A DNA stretch of 64,000 nucleotides, taken from positions 18,731 through 82,730 of the forward strand of contig NZ_JAHSTU010000014.1 in assembly GCF_019145495.1 (NCBI RefSeq), given 5' to 3'. Within the stretch, counting starts at the first letter, position 1, and every line of letters begins with the position of its first letter. This document shows, piece after piece, positions 47,192 to 55,390 of this stretch. A program made the translations under genes and the position numbers. Under the pieces are notes generated by a model, which had not been told where the DNA came from, made no database searches, and worked only from the letters and a program-made list of their open reading frames with translations. The stretch is from Pseudomonas azerbaijanoccidentalis (GTDB lineage: Bacteria > Pseudomonadota > Gammaproteobacteria > Pseudomonadales > Pseudomonadaceae).

Positions 47192-49555
47192 ATGGCAGAT
47201 CCTTTAATTCTCAATCCTACGCTGACGCTCGCTGGTCAGGCCGCGGCGTTCAACGCCAGCAATACCGGGATTGAACTCGTCATTGACGGTGTGACGTTCG
47301 GGCGGGCGCATTACGATCCGACTGGCAATGAGTTGGCGCTGGTCGATCCTGTGGGCAGCAAAATCCCTTTCGCGGGAGGCAGTCGGCCAACGCCTTACCA
47401 GCTGCGTATCAGTAGCGCCTGGAAAGAGGACGTTGGCGAAGTGCCGATCGGTGAGATTGGCTTTTGGGCGGGCGACGTGCTGGTGTTCGTCTGGTCCAAA
47501 GCCAACGGGCAAGTCGCGTCTTACAAGACCGATGGCGTCACCTATGTGCTGATGGCGGACCTGGCCTTTGCTCAAGTGCCGGCGAACAGCATCACCATCG
47601 TCATCAGCCCTGATGAAAGCGCCGCTCTGGCCGCGCTCAGTGCGCACGAAGGCGCCGCGAACGCTCACCCTCAGTATCTGCTGCGCAAGGACGTTGCGAA
47701 GGATGCCGGCCCGCTGATGGGGCTCATGCACGCCGTCGGCAGCGCCGCCAACAGCCTGCTGCTTTCGTTGGATGCGCCTGAGTCGGTTCTGCCGGCCTTA
47801 GCGAAGTTTCAACGGTTCCAGTTCACTGCGCTATTCACCAACGGTGCCGGAGGTGTAACAGCCAACGTAGAAGGCTTGGGCGCCATCGCAGTCAAGCGCG
47901 GCGGCGACACTGGGCTGGTTGACCTCGATCCTGGCGATATTAAGGCCGGTTCGCTGTACGACCTCAACTTCGACGGCACCTATTTCCAGCTGGGCGGTGG
48001 TGTAGGCGGCGGCAAGGCCTTTGAGCGCTTTTCGTTCGTGGCCGGCGTAGGTCAAAACGAATTCACCTTTCCGCATGTCCCTGGCAGTGTCATTGCTCTG
48101 CGTAACGGTCGGGAAATCTACGACTTCACGTCAGCCGTGGATGGCTCTAAAGCTACCCTGGCCATCCCCTGCAACATTGACGACAGAATTGAGTTTCTGG
48201 CGTTCAAGTCGTTCAAGGTAGCGGACGCCTACACCAAAGCCGAAATTGACGCGCTGCTGCTCACTGCTGGCGCCATGCCTGTCGGTTCCATGTTGCCGAT
48301 GCCGACCGCCATAGTTCCACCTGGTTATCTTGAAATTGATGGCAGTGTGAAGAGCATTGCGGTCTATCCAGACTTGGCGGCTTACCTGGGGACAGCGTTC
48401 AACAAGGGTGACGAGGGCGCTGGGAACTTTCGATTGCCAGAATCGCGCGCCGAATTCCTGCGTGGCTGGGACCATGGGCGCGGCGTTGATGCTGGTCGTG
48501 CAATCGGTAGTTGGCAGAAAGGTTCGCTGCAATCCTTCGACCCTTCCACCGCCCAAGCAGCCGTAACCGGGTTGTGGCATAACGCGGCTGACGTTAACGT
48601 CGATGCGCTGCATGGCCTTGATAAATTGGTTGTCGCAGATTATCCGGTTAGCCAGGCAGTCGGTGTCGCTTCTGGTACGACAAACGCCGCCGGCGTTGGT
48701 TTGGGTGTGACACGGCCACGCAACTTGGCGGTGATGTGGTGCATCAAGGCCTGGAACGCGCCTATCAATCAGGGAAACATTGATATTGCTGCCCTTGCGG
48801 CTGACGCGGAAGCAAGCAAAGCGCTCGGCGTTGCTGGGACTCATAAAAAGCTGAGAGCTTCGGCCACCGGTACAAGTGCAATTGTCACCGTTACTGCGGA
48901 TCAGTTGATTGTCGGTAACGCATTTGATCGAAAATCTCTAAGCGGCGTAAACCTGTCGATCAGCACTGCGGTAGTCGGGGTAAACGGTCTCGATGTTGGC
49001 CCGGTGGTTGGTGCTACCTGGTACGCCATTTGGGTAGTTTGGGACGGTGTGACCATAACCGGTCGGCTATCACTTTCGGCCACCGGGCCTTCCGTTCCAG
49101 CGGACTATCTGACCGCCCGAGTCGGCTGGATTCGTACCGACAACACGGCCAATAAGTACCCACTGTCATTTGGTCAGGTCGGTAGAACCATCCTTTATGA
49201 CCTAAGCGCCAACCTTCTAGGCAATCCCGTTATCGCGACAGGCGTAGCAGGAAATATTGCGGGAAGTCCTGCCGGCTGGGTAGAGGCCTCGCTTGTAGCC
49301 GTTGTCCCGCCGACTGCCATAAAACTTAGCTGTTATCTGGGGAACTCGATTGGTTCCGGTACCGGCATTGTTGCGCCTACCAACAAGTGGGGTGGTGTCG
49401 GGAGTTCTGTCAGCACGCCGTTCATTGTTTCCGCTGGCAGTGCAGCCCCGCAATCGATAACAGCCGACTTCGCGCTTATGGATCGCAAGATGTACTACGC
49501 CTCTAACGTCGCGTCGATGACCTTAAACTGCTTGGGCTGGGAGGACGACATTTAA
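47192..49555 (+). CDS. Tail fibre with collar domain
   Basis: 787 residues. N-terminal baseplate-attachment region (about 1-160) with EIGFWAGDVLVFVWSKANG. Phage collar domain at about 365-470: AMPVGSMLPMPTAIVPPGYLEIDGSVKSIAVYPDLAAYLGTAF ... NFRLPESRAEFLRGWDHGRGVD. The distal 300 residues are strand-rich and variable, as in receptor-binding tips. First of two fibre genes in tandem. Confidence 0.85.
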   Translation: MADPLILNPTLTLAGQAAAFNASNTGIELVIDGVTFGRAHYDPTGNELALVDPVGSKIPFAGGSRPTPYQLRISSAWKEDVGEVPIGEIGFWAGDVLVFVWSKANGQVASYKTDGVTYVLMADLAFAQVPANSITIVISPDESAALAALSAHEGAANAHPQYLLRKDVAKDAGPLMGLMHAVGSAANSLLLSLDAPESVLPALAKFQRFQFTALFTNGAGGVTANVEGLGAIAVKRGGDTGLVDLDPGDIKAGSLYDLNFDGTYFQLGGGVGGGKAFERFSFVAGVGQNEFTFPHVPGSVIALRNGREIYDFTSAVDGSKATLAIPCNIDDRIEFLAFKSFKVADAYTKAEIDALLLTAGAMPVGSMLPMPTAIVPPGYLEIDGSVKSIAVYPDLAAYLGTAFNKGDEGAGNFRLPESRAEFLRGWDHGRGVDAGRAIGSWQKGSLQSFDPSTAQAAVTGLWHNAADVNVDALHGLDKLVVADYPVSQAVGVASGTTNAAGVGLGVTRPRNLAVMWCIKAWNAPINQGNIDIAALAADAEASKALGVAGTHKKLRASATGTSAIVTVTADQLIVGNAFDRKSLSGVNLSISTAVVGVNGLDVGPVVGATWYAIWVVWDGVTITGRLSLSATGPSVPADYLTARVGWIRTDNTANKYPLSFGQVGRTILYDLSANLLGNPVIATGVAGNIAGSPAGWVEASLVAVVPPTAIKLSCYLGNSIGSGTGIVAPTNKWGGVGSSVSTPFIVSAGSAAPQSITADFALMDRKMYYASNVASMTLNCLGWEDDI

Positions 49556-50088
49556 TGTCATTCGCAATTAGAAATGATGGTTTAGGCGCTCGCCGCGTAG
49601 ATGGTCCCGAGGATCTTTTACCTGGTGAGTATTTCAGCGCCGAAATGCCCACTGACACCTCAGCTAAGGACCGGGCGATTGCGTGGGGGTCGATTAAAGC
49701 CGAGCGTGATCGCCGCACAGTGGCGGGTTTCAACGTCGGCGGCAAATGGGTGCATTCGGACACGTTCAGTCGTAGCCAATGGCTGGGTTTGAAGGACAAC
49801 GCCCGTGACGCTCTGACTGCGGGCGGGGGCATGGGTGACACGCTGACCGACAGGCAGGGCGAGCCTATTGCCTGGAAGTTGCTGGACGGGACGTTTGCCC
49901 TCGTAACGGCACAGATGGCATTCGACGTGGTGGCCGCCGTGACGTGTTCTGACATGGATATTTTCAAGGTAGCCGAGCAGCACAACGCCGCCATGCTCAC
50001 CTCTGCCAATCCCGCCGCCTACGACTACAGCACCAACTGGCCTCAAACCTATGAAGAATGGGCCGCCTCCCAGGAGATTGAACAATGA
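49555..50088 (+). CDS. Tail fibre assembly protein with DUF4376 domain (copy 1)
   Basis: 177 residues; start in an ATG that overlaps the fibre stop. Residues about 45-160 (IKAERDRRTVAGFNVGGKWVHSDTFSRSQWLGLKDNARDALTAGGGM ... TAQMAFDVVAAVTCSDMDIFKVAEQHNAAM) are the DUF4376 domain. The paralogue at 50989 shares this domain nearly residue for residue. Expected to help fold or attach the adjacent fibre. Confidence 0.8.
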   Translation: MSFAIRNDGLGARRVDGPEDLLPGEYFSAEMPTDTSAKDRAIAWGSIKAERDRRTVAGFNVGGKWVHSDTFSRSQWLGLKDNARDALTAGGGMGDTLTDRQGEPIAWKLLDGTFALVTAQMAFDVVAAVTCSDMDIFKVAEQHNAAMLTSANPAAYDYSTNWPQTYEEWAASQEIEQ

Positions 50089-50981
50089 GTCGCGCCGACG
50101 ATTTAGCCGATATCGAGAGCGGCCTGCTCGCCATGCGCGGGCTGAACAACGCCGTTATCACCGCCGCCAAGGTGCTCACCAACGACGAGACGGGCTTTCT
50201 GCTGGTGGATGCAACCGCCGCAGGATTCACCCTGACCTTGCCGCCAGCGAACCGCGCGATGGATGTCCGCGTGCAGCGCGTGGACAACGGTGGCAACCGC
50301 CTGGTGATCCAGGCGGCTGGCGCTGAAAGAATCCTGTTTCACACGCACCTTTCGCCTACGGGCTATCCGTTCTTTGTGCTGATGGGCGCCGGGGACTTTT
50401 GGCACTTGCGCAGTGACAGCAATGGGAGCTGGCGCGTGCTCGACCGTCTGGACGCCACGCCACTTGGACGCCCTGTGTTTGAAACCACCACCGCGTTCCA
50501 GCCGGGTGGCTGGGCCGCCCATAACGGGTTCATCTACAACCGCGCGGAGTGGCCATGGGTTTGGGATCACGCGCAGGCGTCGGGGATGCTGACCACCGAA
50601 GCGCTGCGCGCCGGCAAGGAAGGTATGTGGACGCAAGGCGATGGCGCCTCGACGTTCCGCAGTCCAGAGGGTCGCGGCGAATTCATGCGGATGCTCGATG
50701 AATCTCGCGGGATTGACGCAGCGCGGGTAGCTGGTAGCGCGCAGATTGGCAGTTTCCTACCTGGCGATAACAACGCCGCGGATGAAGTGATTTACGTCCA
50801 TACCTCCGGCGATAAGGCCGGCTTGGGCTGGGACACATTCACTGGGGCGCCTGCTTCGGGTTCTGTGCGGTACATGTCGGCTTCTGGAATATCCACCGCA
50901 GACCCGACACCGATTTCTTTGCATGGCGGCGCCGCTCGCCCTCGAAACATCGCCTATCCAGGCCGAATCAAACTGATCTGA
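50085..50981 (+). CDS. Second tail fibre with collar-like C-terminus
   Basis: 298 residues, ATGA overlap with the previous gene. Strand-rich N-terminal domain (GFTLTLPPANRAMDVRVQRVDNGGNRLVIQAAGAERILFH), then a collar-like segment (GMWTQGDGASTFRSPEGRGEFMRMLDESRGIDAARVAGSAQIGSF) ending ARPRNIAYPGRIKLI. Shorter than the first fibre; probably an alternative or accessory fibre. Confidence 0.75.
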   Translation: MSRADDLADIESGLLAMRGLNNAVITAAKVLTNDETGFLLVDATAAGFTLTLPPANRAMDVRVQRVDNGGNRLVIQAAGAERILFHTHLSPTGYPFFVLMGAGDFWHLRSDSNGSWRVLDRLDATPLGRPVFETTTAFQPGGWAAHNGFIYNRAEWPWVWDHAQASGMLTTEALRAGKEGMWTQGDGASTFRSPEGRGEFMRMLDESRGIDAARVAGSAQIGSFLPGDNNAADEVIYVHTSGDKAGLGWDTFTGAPASGSVRYMSASGISTADPTPISLHGGAARPRNIAYPGRIKLI

Positions 50982-50988
50982 GGTGTCT

Positions 50989-51837
50989 ATGAGTGCAATT
51001 TATTTGATTGGCCTGGCTGGCGTTCTATCTGGTCCTGTGACGCTGGTTGTGGTGCCCGGCATTGGTTGCCAGATGCCAGACAACGGTATCGAGTTGCCCG
51101 GCATTCTGCCTGAGCCGGCAGAGGGTTTTGTGTGGGCGCTGGTAGAAGGCGAGCCGGTGTTGCTGGCGGATCATCGCGGGGTGGTCTACAGCACCGCCAC
51201 CGGCGAGCCTGAGTTATTCAATGAGTTGGGTGAGTTGCCAGCCGGACTTACGCTCGATCCGCGCCCATCGCCAGCACATGCGTGGACTGAGGGGCAATGG
51301 CAGATCAGCGCCGAACTGGTGACGCAACTTCACGCCGAAGCCGAGGCGCAAGCCTGGGAACTGATCAAGGCCGACCGTGACCGCCGCAAGGAAGCCGGGT
51401 TTAAGGTCGGCAACGAATGGGTGCATTCCGACCTGTTCAGCCGTAGCCAGTGGCTGGGCCTGAAAGACAACGCTCGCGACACTCTGGCCGCTGGTGGATC
51501 GATGGAGAGCGCCCTACTCGACAGCGAAGGCGGGCCAATTGTTTGGAAAATGCTGGACGGCTCGTTTGTGCCTGTAACCGCACAAATGGCCTTCGATGTG
51601 GTGGCGGCGGTGACTCGCTCCGACATGGCGATTTTCAAGGTGGCCGAGCAACACAACGCGGCCATGCGCGCAGCGGCGGACCCGGCGGCCTATGACTTCA
51701 CCACCGGCTGGCCTCAAACCTATGCAGAGTCGGCAGAAATCCAGCCTGTAGACCCTGAGACAATTCCTCCTGTTGATCCTGAGCCGGAAACCGACCCGGA
51801 ATCTCTCCCTGATCCAGAAGAGGAAGCCCCGCAATGA
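50989..51837 (+). CDS. Tail fibre assembly protein with DUF4376 domain (copy 2)
   Basis: 282 residues from ATG at 50989 (GAGGTGTCT). Unlike copy 1 it keeps an N-terminal domain of about 115 residues. The DUF4376 domain follows (IKADRDRRKEAGFKVGNEWVHSDLFSRSQWLGLKDNARDTLAAGGSM). The C-terminus is a Pro/Glu/Asp-rich tail. The DNA of the shared domain is also similar, showing a fairly recent duplication or gene conversion. Confidence 0.8.
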   Translation: MSAIYLIGLAGVLSGPVTLVVVPGIGCQMPDNGIELPGILPEPAEGFVWALVEGEPVLLADHRGVVYSTATGEPELFNELGELPAGLTLDPRPSPAHAWTEGQWQISAELVTQLHAEAEAQAWELIKADRDRRKEAGFKVGNEWVHSDLFSRSQWLGLKDNARDTLAAGGSMESALLDSEGGPIVWKMLDGSFVPVTAQMAFDVVAAVTRSDMAIFKVAEQHNAAMRAAADPAAYDFTTGWPQTYAESAEIQPVDPETIPPVDPEPETDPESLPDPEEEAPQ

Positions 51838-52328
51838 TGCAATCGGTACAGCTGCTGTTCACCCGTCGCCGCATGATCGGCAGCCTACTGATTCGGGGCA
51901 TCACTTGGTCTGCCTTCAGTCACGTCGAAATCGTGATTGGCGACCAGGTGATTGGCGCCAACATGCTGGGAGGCGTCACCCTGACGCCACTCAAAGAGCG
52001 CCTGGAGAAATCCAGCTACGCCGCCCTGGTCAATTTCCCGTGCAAGGACGCGCAGGCGATCAAGAACACCGCGCTGAGCAAGCTGGGTGCGGGTTATGAC
52101 TATGTTGGCCTGCTGGGCATCTTGCTGCACTCCAAGCGCCTGCAATCGAAAGATCGATTCTTCTGTTCCGAGTTCGTAGCGTGGGCGTTCAGTGAGTGCC
52201 AGGCGCCTTTGCTGCGTCCGGAACTGGGGGCGCGAATCACGCCCCAGCACCTGTGGATGTTGCCCGCCGCTGCGCAGACGTCCGGTCATCCGCCGTCGTT
52301 GCTTGCTCCGCTGCTCGATGCGGCCTAA
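51834..52328 (+). CDS. Papain-like (YiiX/NlpC-P60-type) hydrolase in the baseplate cluster
   Basis: 164 residues. GITWSAFSHVEIVIGDQVIGANMLGGV supplies a His and DRFFCSEFVAWAFSECQAPLL supplies a Cys, the permuted papain-like order His then Cys. No signal peptide. Such proteins cut peptidoglycan peptides or lipids. In a tail gene cluster it may aid cell-wall entry or act after infection. It overlaps the previous gene (ATGA). Confidence 0.7.
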   Translation: MMQSVQLLFTRRRMIGSLLIRGITWSAFSHVEIVIGDQVIGANMLGGVTLTPLKERLEKSSYAALVNFPCKDAQAIKNTALSKLGAGYDYVGLLGILLHSKRLQSKDRFFCSEFVAWAFSECQAPLLRPELGARITPQHLWMLPAAAQTSGHPPSLLAPLLDAA

Positions 52329-52339
52329 AGAGGTTTGAC

Positions 52340-53101
52340 ATGGCTGAAATGAACGGCAGCTTTATCCAGCAGAAGGAAGCCTTCGGGTGGTACCTGCTCG
52401 ACTGGTTTAACAAGCTGTACACCGATACGGCAGCGCTCAAAGAGTTCCGATCGCGGCGCCCTGCACAAGTGATGCAGTGGGCGCCGTCGCGCATGCTGGA
52501 CAAAGTGGAGTCGATGCTGGCGCAGTACCGCAAGAACGAGAACGGTCCGCCCGGCGCCACCACCAAACTACCGGTGATCCTGCTGGCGACCGATGATGAC
52601 TTTTTGGGTACCGGCGCCGACTGGGGCGGTCACCACACGGGTTTCGAGCGTGTGCAGATCCATGAAGGGGGCTCGTGGTACGACTATCGCCAAGACATGC
52701 ACGATCGGCGTATCCAGGTGGTGATCATCGCCAGCGACGGGGATACCGCCAAGTCGCTGGCGGCGCAGCTCAGCGCTTACATGCAGGAGCCGCATCACCG
52801 CTACATGGATGCCAAATACACGTTTGGTCAGTACGACATTCCGGCGCCGATGCAGCTGGAGACGAAGCGTATCGACTGGATGCGGGTTGAGACTGACCAG
52901 AAGAACATGAAGATTCTGGCCGCCGACGTGGCGCTCAAGTGCGTGGTGCCGATTCTGCGCGCCCCGGGCGAGGGCGAGCCAAACGACGGCACCACCAACA
53001 TTCCGCCAGGCTACCCGGTGGTGAGCAAATTGCACGTCCGCCAGCGTATGGGCCATAACTTCACAGAACTGGTGGACGGCGATGAACGTCTATCTCAGTG
53101 A
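52340..53101 (+). CDS. Tail/baseplate structural protein
   Basis: 253 residues from the ATG at 52340 (GAGGTTTGAC). Compact alpha/beta protein with WAPSRMLDKVESMLAQYRKNENGPPGATTKLPVILLATDDDFLG and a Arg/Trp-rich middle. The order papain-like, this, hub, spike suggests a tail terminator or baseplate component. No family recognised. Confidence 0.6.
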   Translation: MAEMNGSFIQQKEAFGWYLLDWFNKLYTDTAALKEFRSRRPAQVMQWAPSRMLDKVESMLAQYRKNENGPPGATTKLPVILLATDDDFLGTGADWGGHHTGFERVQIHEGGSWYDYRQDMHDRRIQVVIIASDGDTAKSLAAQLSAYMQEPHHRYMDAKYTFGQYDIPAPMQLETKRIDWMRVETDQKNMKILAADVALKCVVPILRAPGEGEPNDGTTNIPPGYPVVSKLHVRQRMGHNFTELVDGDERLSQ

Positions 53102-53981
53102 AAACGGTGACCAGCTGCCCACGGACGTGGTGATTCGCTGGGTGAACCGATCGGACCTTACGCCGGTACCGCGCAGCCTGGAATTCACGGTGAAGCTGAT
53201 CGATGGCGTGGAAGCCAAGCTGAAGCGCGGCACCATTGTTTGGTCTGGCCGGGAAAATCTCCCGTACAAGATCGTCAAAACCCACAAAGAGCCGCCCAAG
53301 GGTGAGGTGCAGGGTAAAAGCCAGCAACAGGCGATGAGTGTTATCGCCTTGCTGGCCAGCTGCGCGCCACTGGCCGAAGCGTTGAAACAGGCCGTGGTTC
53401 TGCGGGATACGCCTTTTTCCAACGTCCTGCGAAGCTGTGGCGCTTTCCTGCGCATAGGCAGCGACTTCGCGGTGCCTCGGTTCACCTGCTTTCGTGGGCG
53501 CCAGCCCAGCTACAGCGTGGCCAGGGTGTTGCAGGAAGAGGGCGCCGCACTGGTGATGATCGGCGGGAAGTTGCAGGTGATGCGCCTTACCGATATCGCC
53601 AAGCAGGAACCCGTCGACGACATTGGCCAAGTGGACTCAAGCGCAAAGATCGACAGTGAGTTTCTTGAGCTTCAGCAGATCCCGAGCTTCTACAGCGTGG
53701 ATGACACCGGCGCGATCGTTACCGGGCAAATGGGAGAGTCCCGTGTGATCAGCTTCATGCCGCGGGGCGATCAGCGCCAACTGCGCAATGCGTCTTGCGT
53801 GCTGGTGCGCAGTAAAACCGTCGACTCTCAGCAGTGCCAGCAAATCCAAGCTGGCCATGTGCTGACGGTGGGCGGGGAGAACCTAGTGGTCATCACCGCC
53901 GCCCATGCCGCGATCCAGAAGACGGGCGCCATGGAGAGCTACAGCCGTTTGTGGCTGGGGAGTCTGGTCAATGCTGCCTAA
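53082..53981 (+). CDS. Baseplate hub-like protein
   Basis: 299 residues overlapping both neighbours. Beta-rich with a phage-late-control-type segment (RSLEFTVKLIDGVEAKLKRGTIVWSGRENLPYKIVKTHKEPPKG; LQVMRLTDIAKQE). Located immediately before the spike gene, as gpD/gp27-type hub proteins are. Hub role is inferred. Confidence 0.65.
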   Translation: MNVYLSENGDQLPTDVVIRWVNRSDLTPVPRSLEFTVKLIDGVEAKLKRGTIVWSGRENLPYKIVKTHKEPPKGEVQGKSQQQAMSVIALLASCAPLAEALKQAVVLRDTPFSNVLRSCGAFLRIGSDFAVPRFTCFRGRQPSYSVARVLQEEGAALVMIGGKLQVMRLTDIAKQEPVDDIGQVDSSAKIDSEFLELQQIPSFYSVDDTGAIVTGQMGESRVISFMPRGDQRQLRNASCVLVRSKTVDSQQCQQIQAGHVLTVGGENLVVITAAHAAIQKTGAMESYSRLWLGSLVNAA

Positions 53982-54525
53982 TTACCTGCCGGGCTTTGTG
54001 GAGGCGGTCACGGACAACCGGGAGCGTCGGGAGATTCGCGTGTCGTTCGCTCCATACACCGATGGCGCCAGTGAGTGGCCGATTGCAGAAATGTCCTACC
54101 CAATGGGCGACGACTCGCGCGGTACCGAGATCCGCATTGTGCCGGGCATGCCGGTCTGGCTGGCGTTTCGTGGTGGTGATGAGCGGTACCCGATCATTGT
54201 CGGTAACCGCCCGGTGAACACCGGCAACGAACAGAGCACCCGGCGCTGGAATCACGACAACTTTGAATTCAACGCCGACAAAGACTTTACCGTCAACGCT
54301 GGCCAGCACATCACCATCACTGCCGCGGCGTCTATCACGCTGGCGGTGGGCGGGACGTCGCTAAAGCTGACCCCGGAGACGATCGCCAAAATTGCAGCGG
54401 CGCACAACATAAAAGGGCCTGTGACGCAGACCGGCGGCGATATCACCAGCGATGGCATCAGCGTTCAAGAGCACCCGCACCGCGACAGTATGAACGGCCA
54501 GACCAGTCCGCCGCTGCCGTCATAG
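53971..54525 (+). CDS. Baseplate spike protein (gpV/gp5-like)
   Basis: 184 residues; ATG at 53971 after GGGGAGTCTGGTCA. N-terminal OB-type fold (GFVEAVTDNRERREIRVSFAPYTDGASEWPIAEMSYPM), then a repetitive strand stretch (DNFEFNADKDFTVNAGQHITITAAASITLAVGGTSLKLTPETI), as in trimeric beta-helix spikes. The end EHPHRDSMNGQTSPPLP carries a His-x-His metal-type motif. It would pierce the outer membrane. Confidence 0.82.
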   Translation: MLPNYLPGFVEAVTDNRERREIRVSFAPYTDGASEWPIAEMSYPMGDDSRGTEIRIVPGMPVWLAFRGGDERYPIIVGNRPVNTGNEQSTRRWNHDNFEFNADKDFTVNAGQHITITAAASITLAVGGTSLKLTPETIAKIAAAHNIKGPVTQTGGDITSDGISVQEHPHRDSMNGQTSPPLPS

Positions 54526-54602
54526 TCGGGGTTTGGTGATTGCGGGAGCGTACTACCGTCTGTCGGGAGAGCCCGCAGTATGGGGGCTGTAGAGAGGCGC
54601 AA

Positions 54603-54614
54603 TGTCCGGGGATA
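54603..54614 (+). promoter_or_regulatory. TGTCCGGGGATA motif (copy 8)
   Basis: Exact motif followed by TTTACGGATAAAAC. It lies 78 bp after the spike gene and faces the DarA-like gene. Confidence 0.55.
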
Positions 54615-54707
54615 TTTACGGATAAAACTGTTGTTTTATACAGGCTGTACAAATTGCCACTATAGCGCGCCGATCATTTTCACGAGTATTCTGCGCGTCA
54701 GATACGA

Positions 54708-54732
54708 CAAGACCCGCTATAAGCGGGTCTTG
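54708..54732 (+). terminator. Perfect hairpin, possible terminator
   Basis: 11-bp arms with a three-base loop and no T-run afterwards. It may stop late transcription after the spike gene or belong to a structured RNA. Confidence 0.4.
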
Positions 54733-55260
54733 AAGGGCTACGCGGAGGTGCAAACTCCCTTAGCCTGGAGTCGAGGGGAATCTCTGCTGTGGCGGCGGGG
54801 AAGCTCGACTCTGTAGGCCCAATTTTGGCGCGAATGAGCGTCAATGTCTACAGGTCCGCCCCCTCACTCATCGAGCAGTCGCGCTTTTTTGCGCGCCCGA
54901 GCTGTTTTCGTGCGCGCAAAATGGACGTAAGCGTATGCGATTGGTGGGGTTGGATATCAAGCGTTTGTTACCCACTTTTGCGACTGTACGGCCCAATGGG
55001 GATTCATTGCACAGGGCCGACCGTGCGACGCGCTTCACGCCTTCCCAGGCTCGCAACTTGGGGGCATTACCATGTGGGCAAGGGGAATAGACCGGCACCA
55101 CGTTAAAAACGCCGCGGGGACCATCCAGCAGGATAAGGTCCGGTAATGCAGCAGGTCTATGAAGTGTCTACTCAGCGGGCAATGGGGGCAGGAATCTCGC
55201 CGATTCTTCCGAAAGTGAGTAGCAAGGCGGACCACTCGAAACCTTTACGGGGCCGGGAGG

Positions 55261-55299
55261 GCTTGCCTGTTCTGAAGCGCAGCGAAAGAACAGGCAAGC
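55261..55299 (+). ncRNA. Large stem-loop in the leader of the DarA-like gene
   Basis: GCTTGCCTGTTCT, 13-base loop, AGAACAGGCAAGC: 13 consecutive pairs. It sits about 90 bp before the start codon of the 55391 gene, which has no strong ribosome site. A leader-RNA control or processing element is plausible; no known family is recognised. Confidence 0.4.
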
Positions 55300-55390
55300 G
55301 GGAGGGGTTGCGGCGCAAAGCGCCACATTTCGCCCGGGCTTTTCCGCTTCAAAATGGCGCGTATTTCCACACTCGCCGAGATTCCCCGCC

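Larger units (their letters stand above)
54526..55390 (+). promoter_or_regulatory. 865-bp non-coding leader upstream of the DarA-like gene
   Basis: No convincing gene. It contains a TGTCCGGGGATA site (54603), a perfect 11-bp hairpin CAAGACCCGCT-ATA-AGCGGGTCTTG (54708-54732), an inverted AGTCGAG/CTCGACT pair (about 54770-54810) and a 13-bp perfect stem at 55261-55299. Short minus-strand frames exist but lack ribosome sites and coding character. The region probably carries promoter, leader RNA and perhaps a non-coding RNA. Confidence 0.5.

Noticed and set aside
54868..55235. Minus-strand open frames in the leader of the DarA-like gene
   Set aside because: No ribosome sites, odd composition and overlap with hairpins; treated as non-coding.
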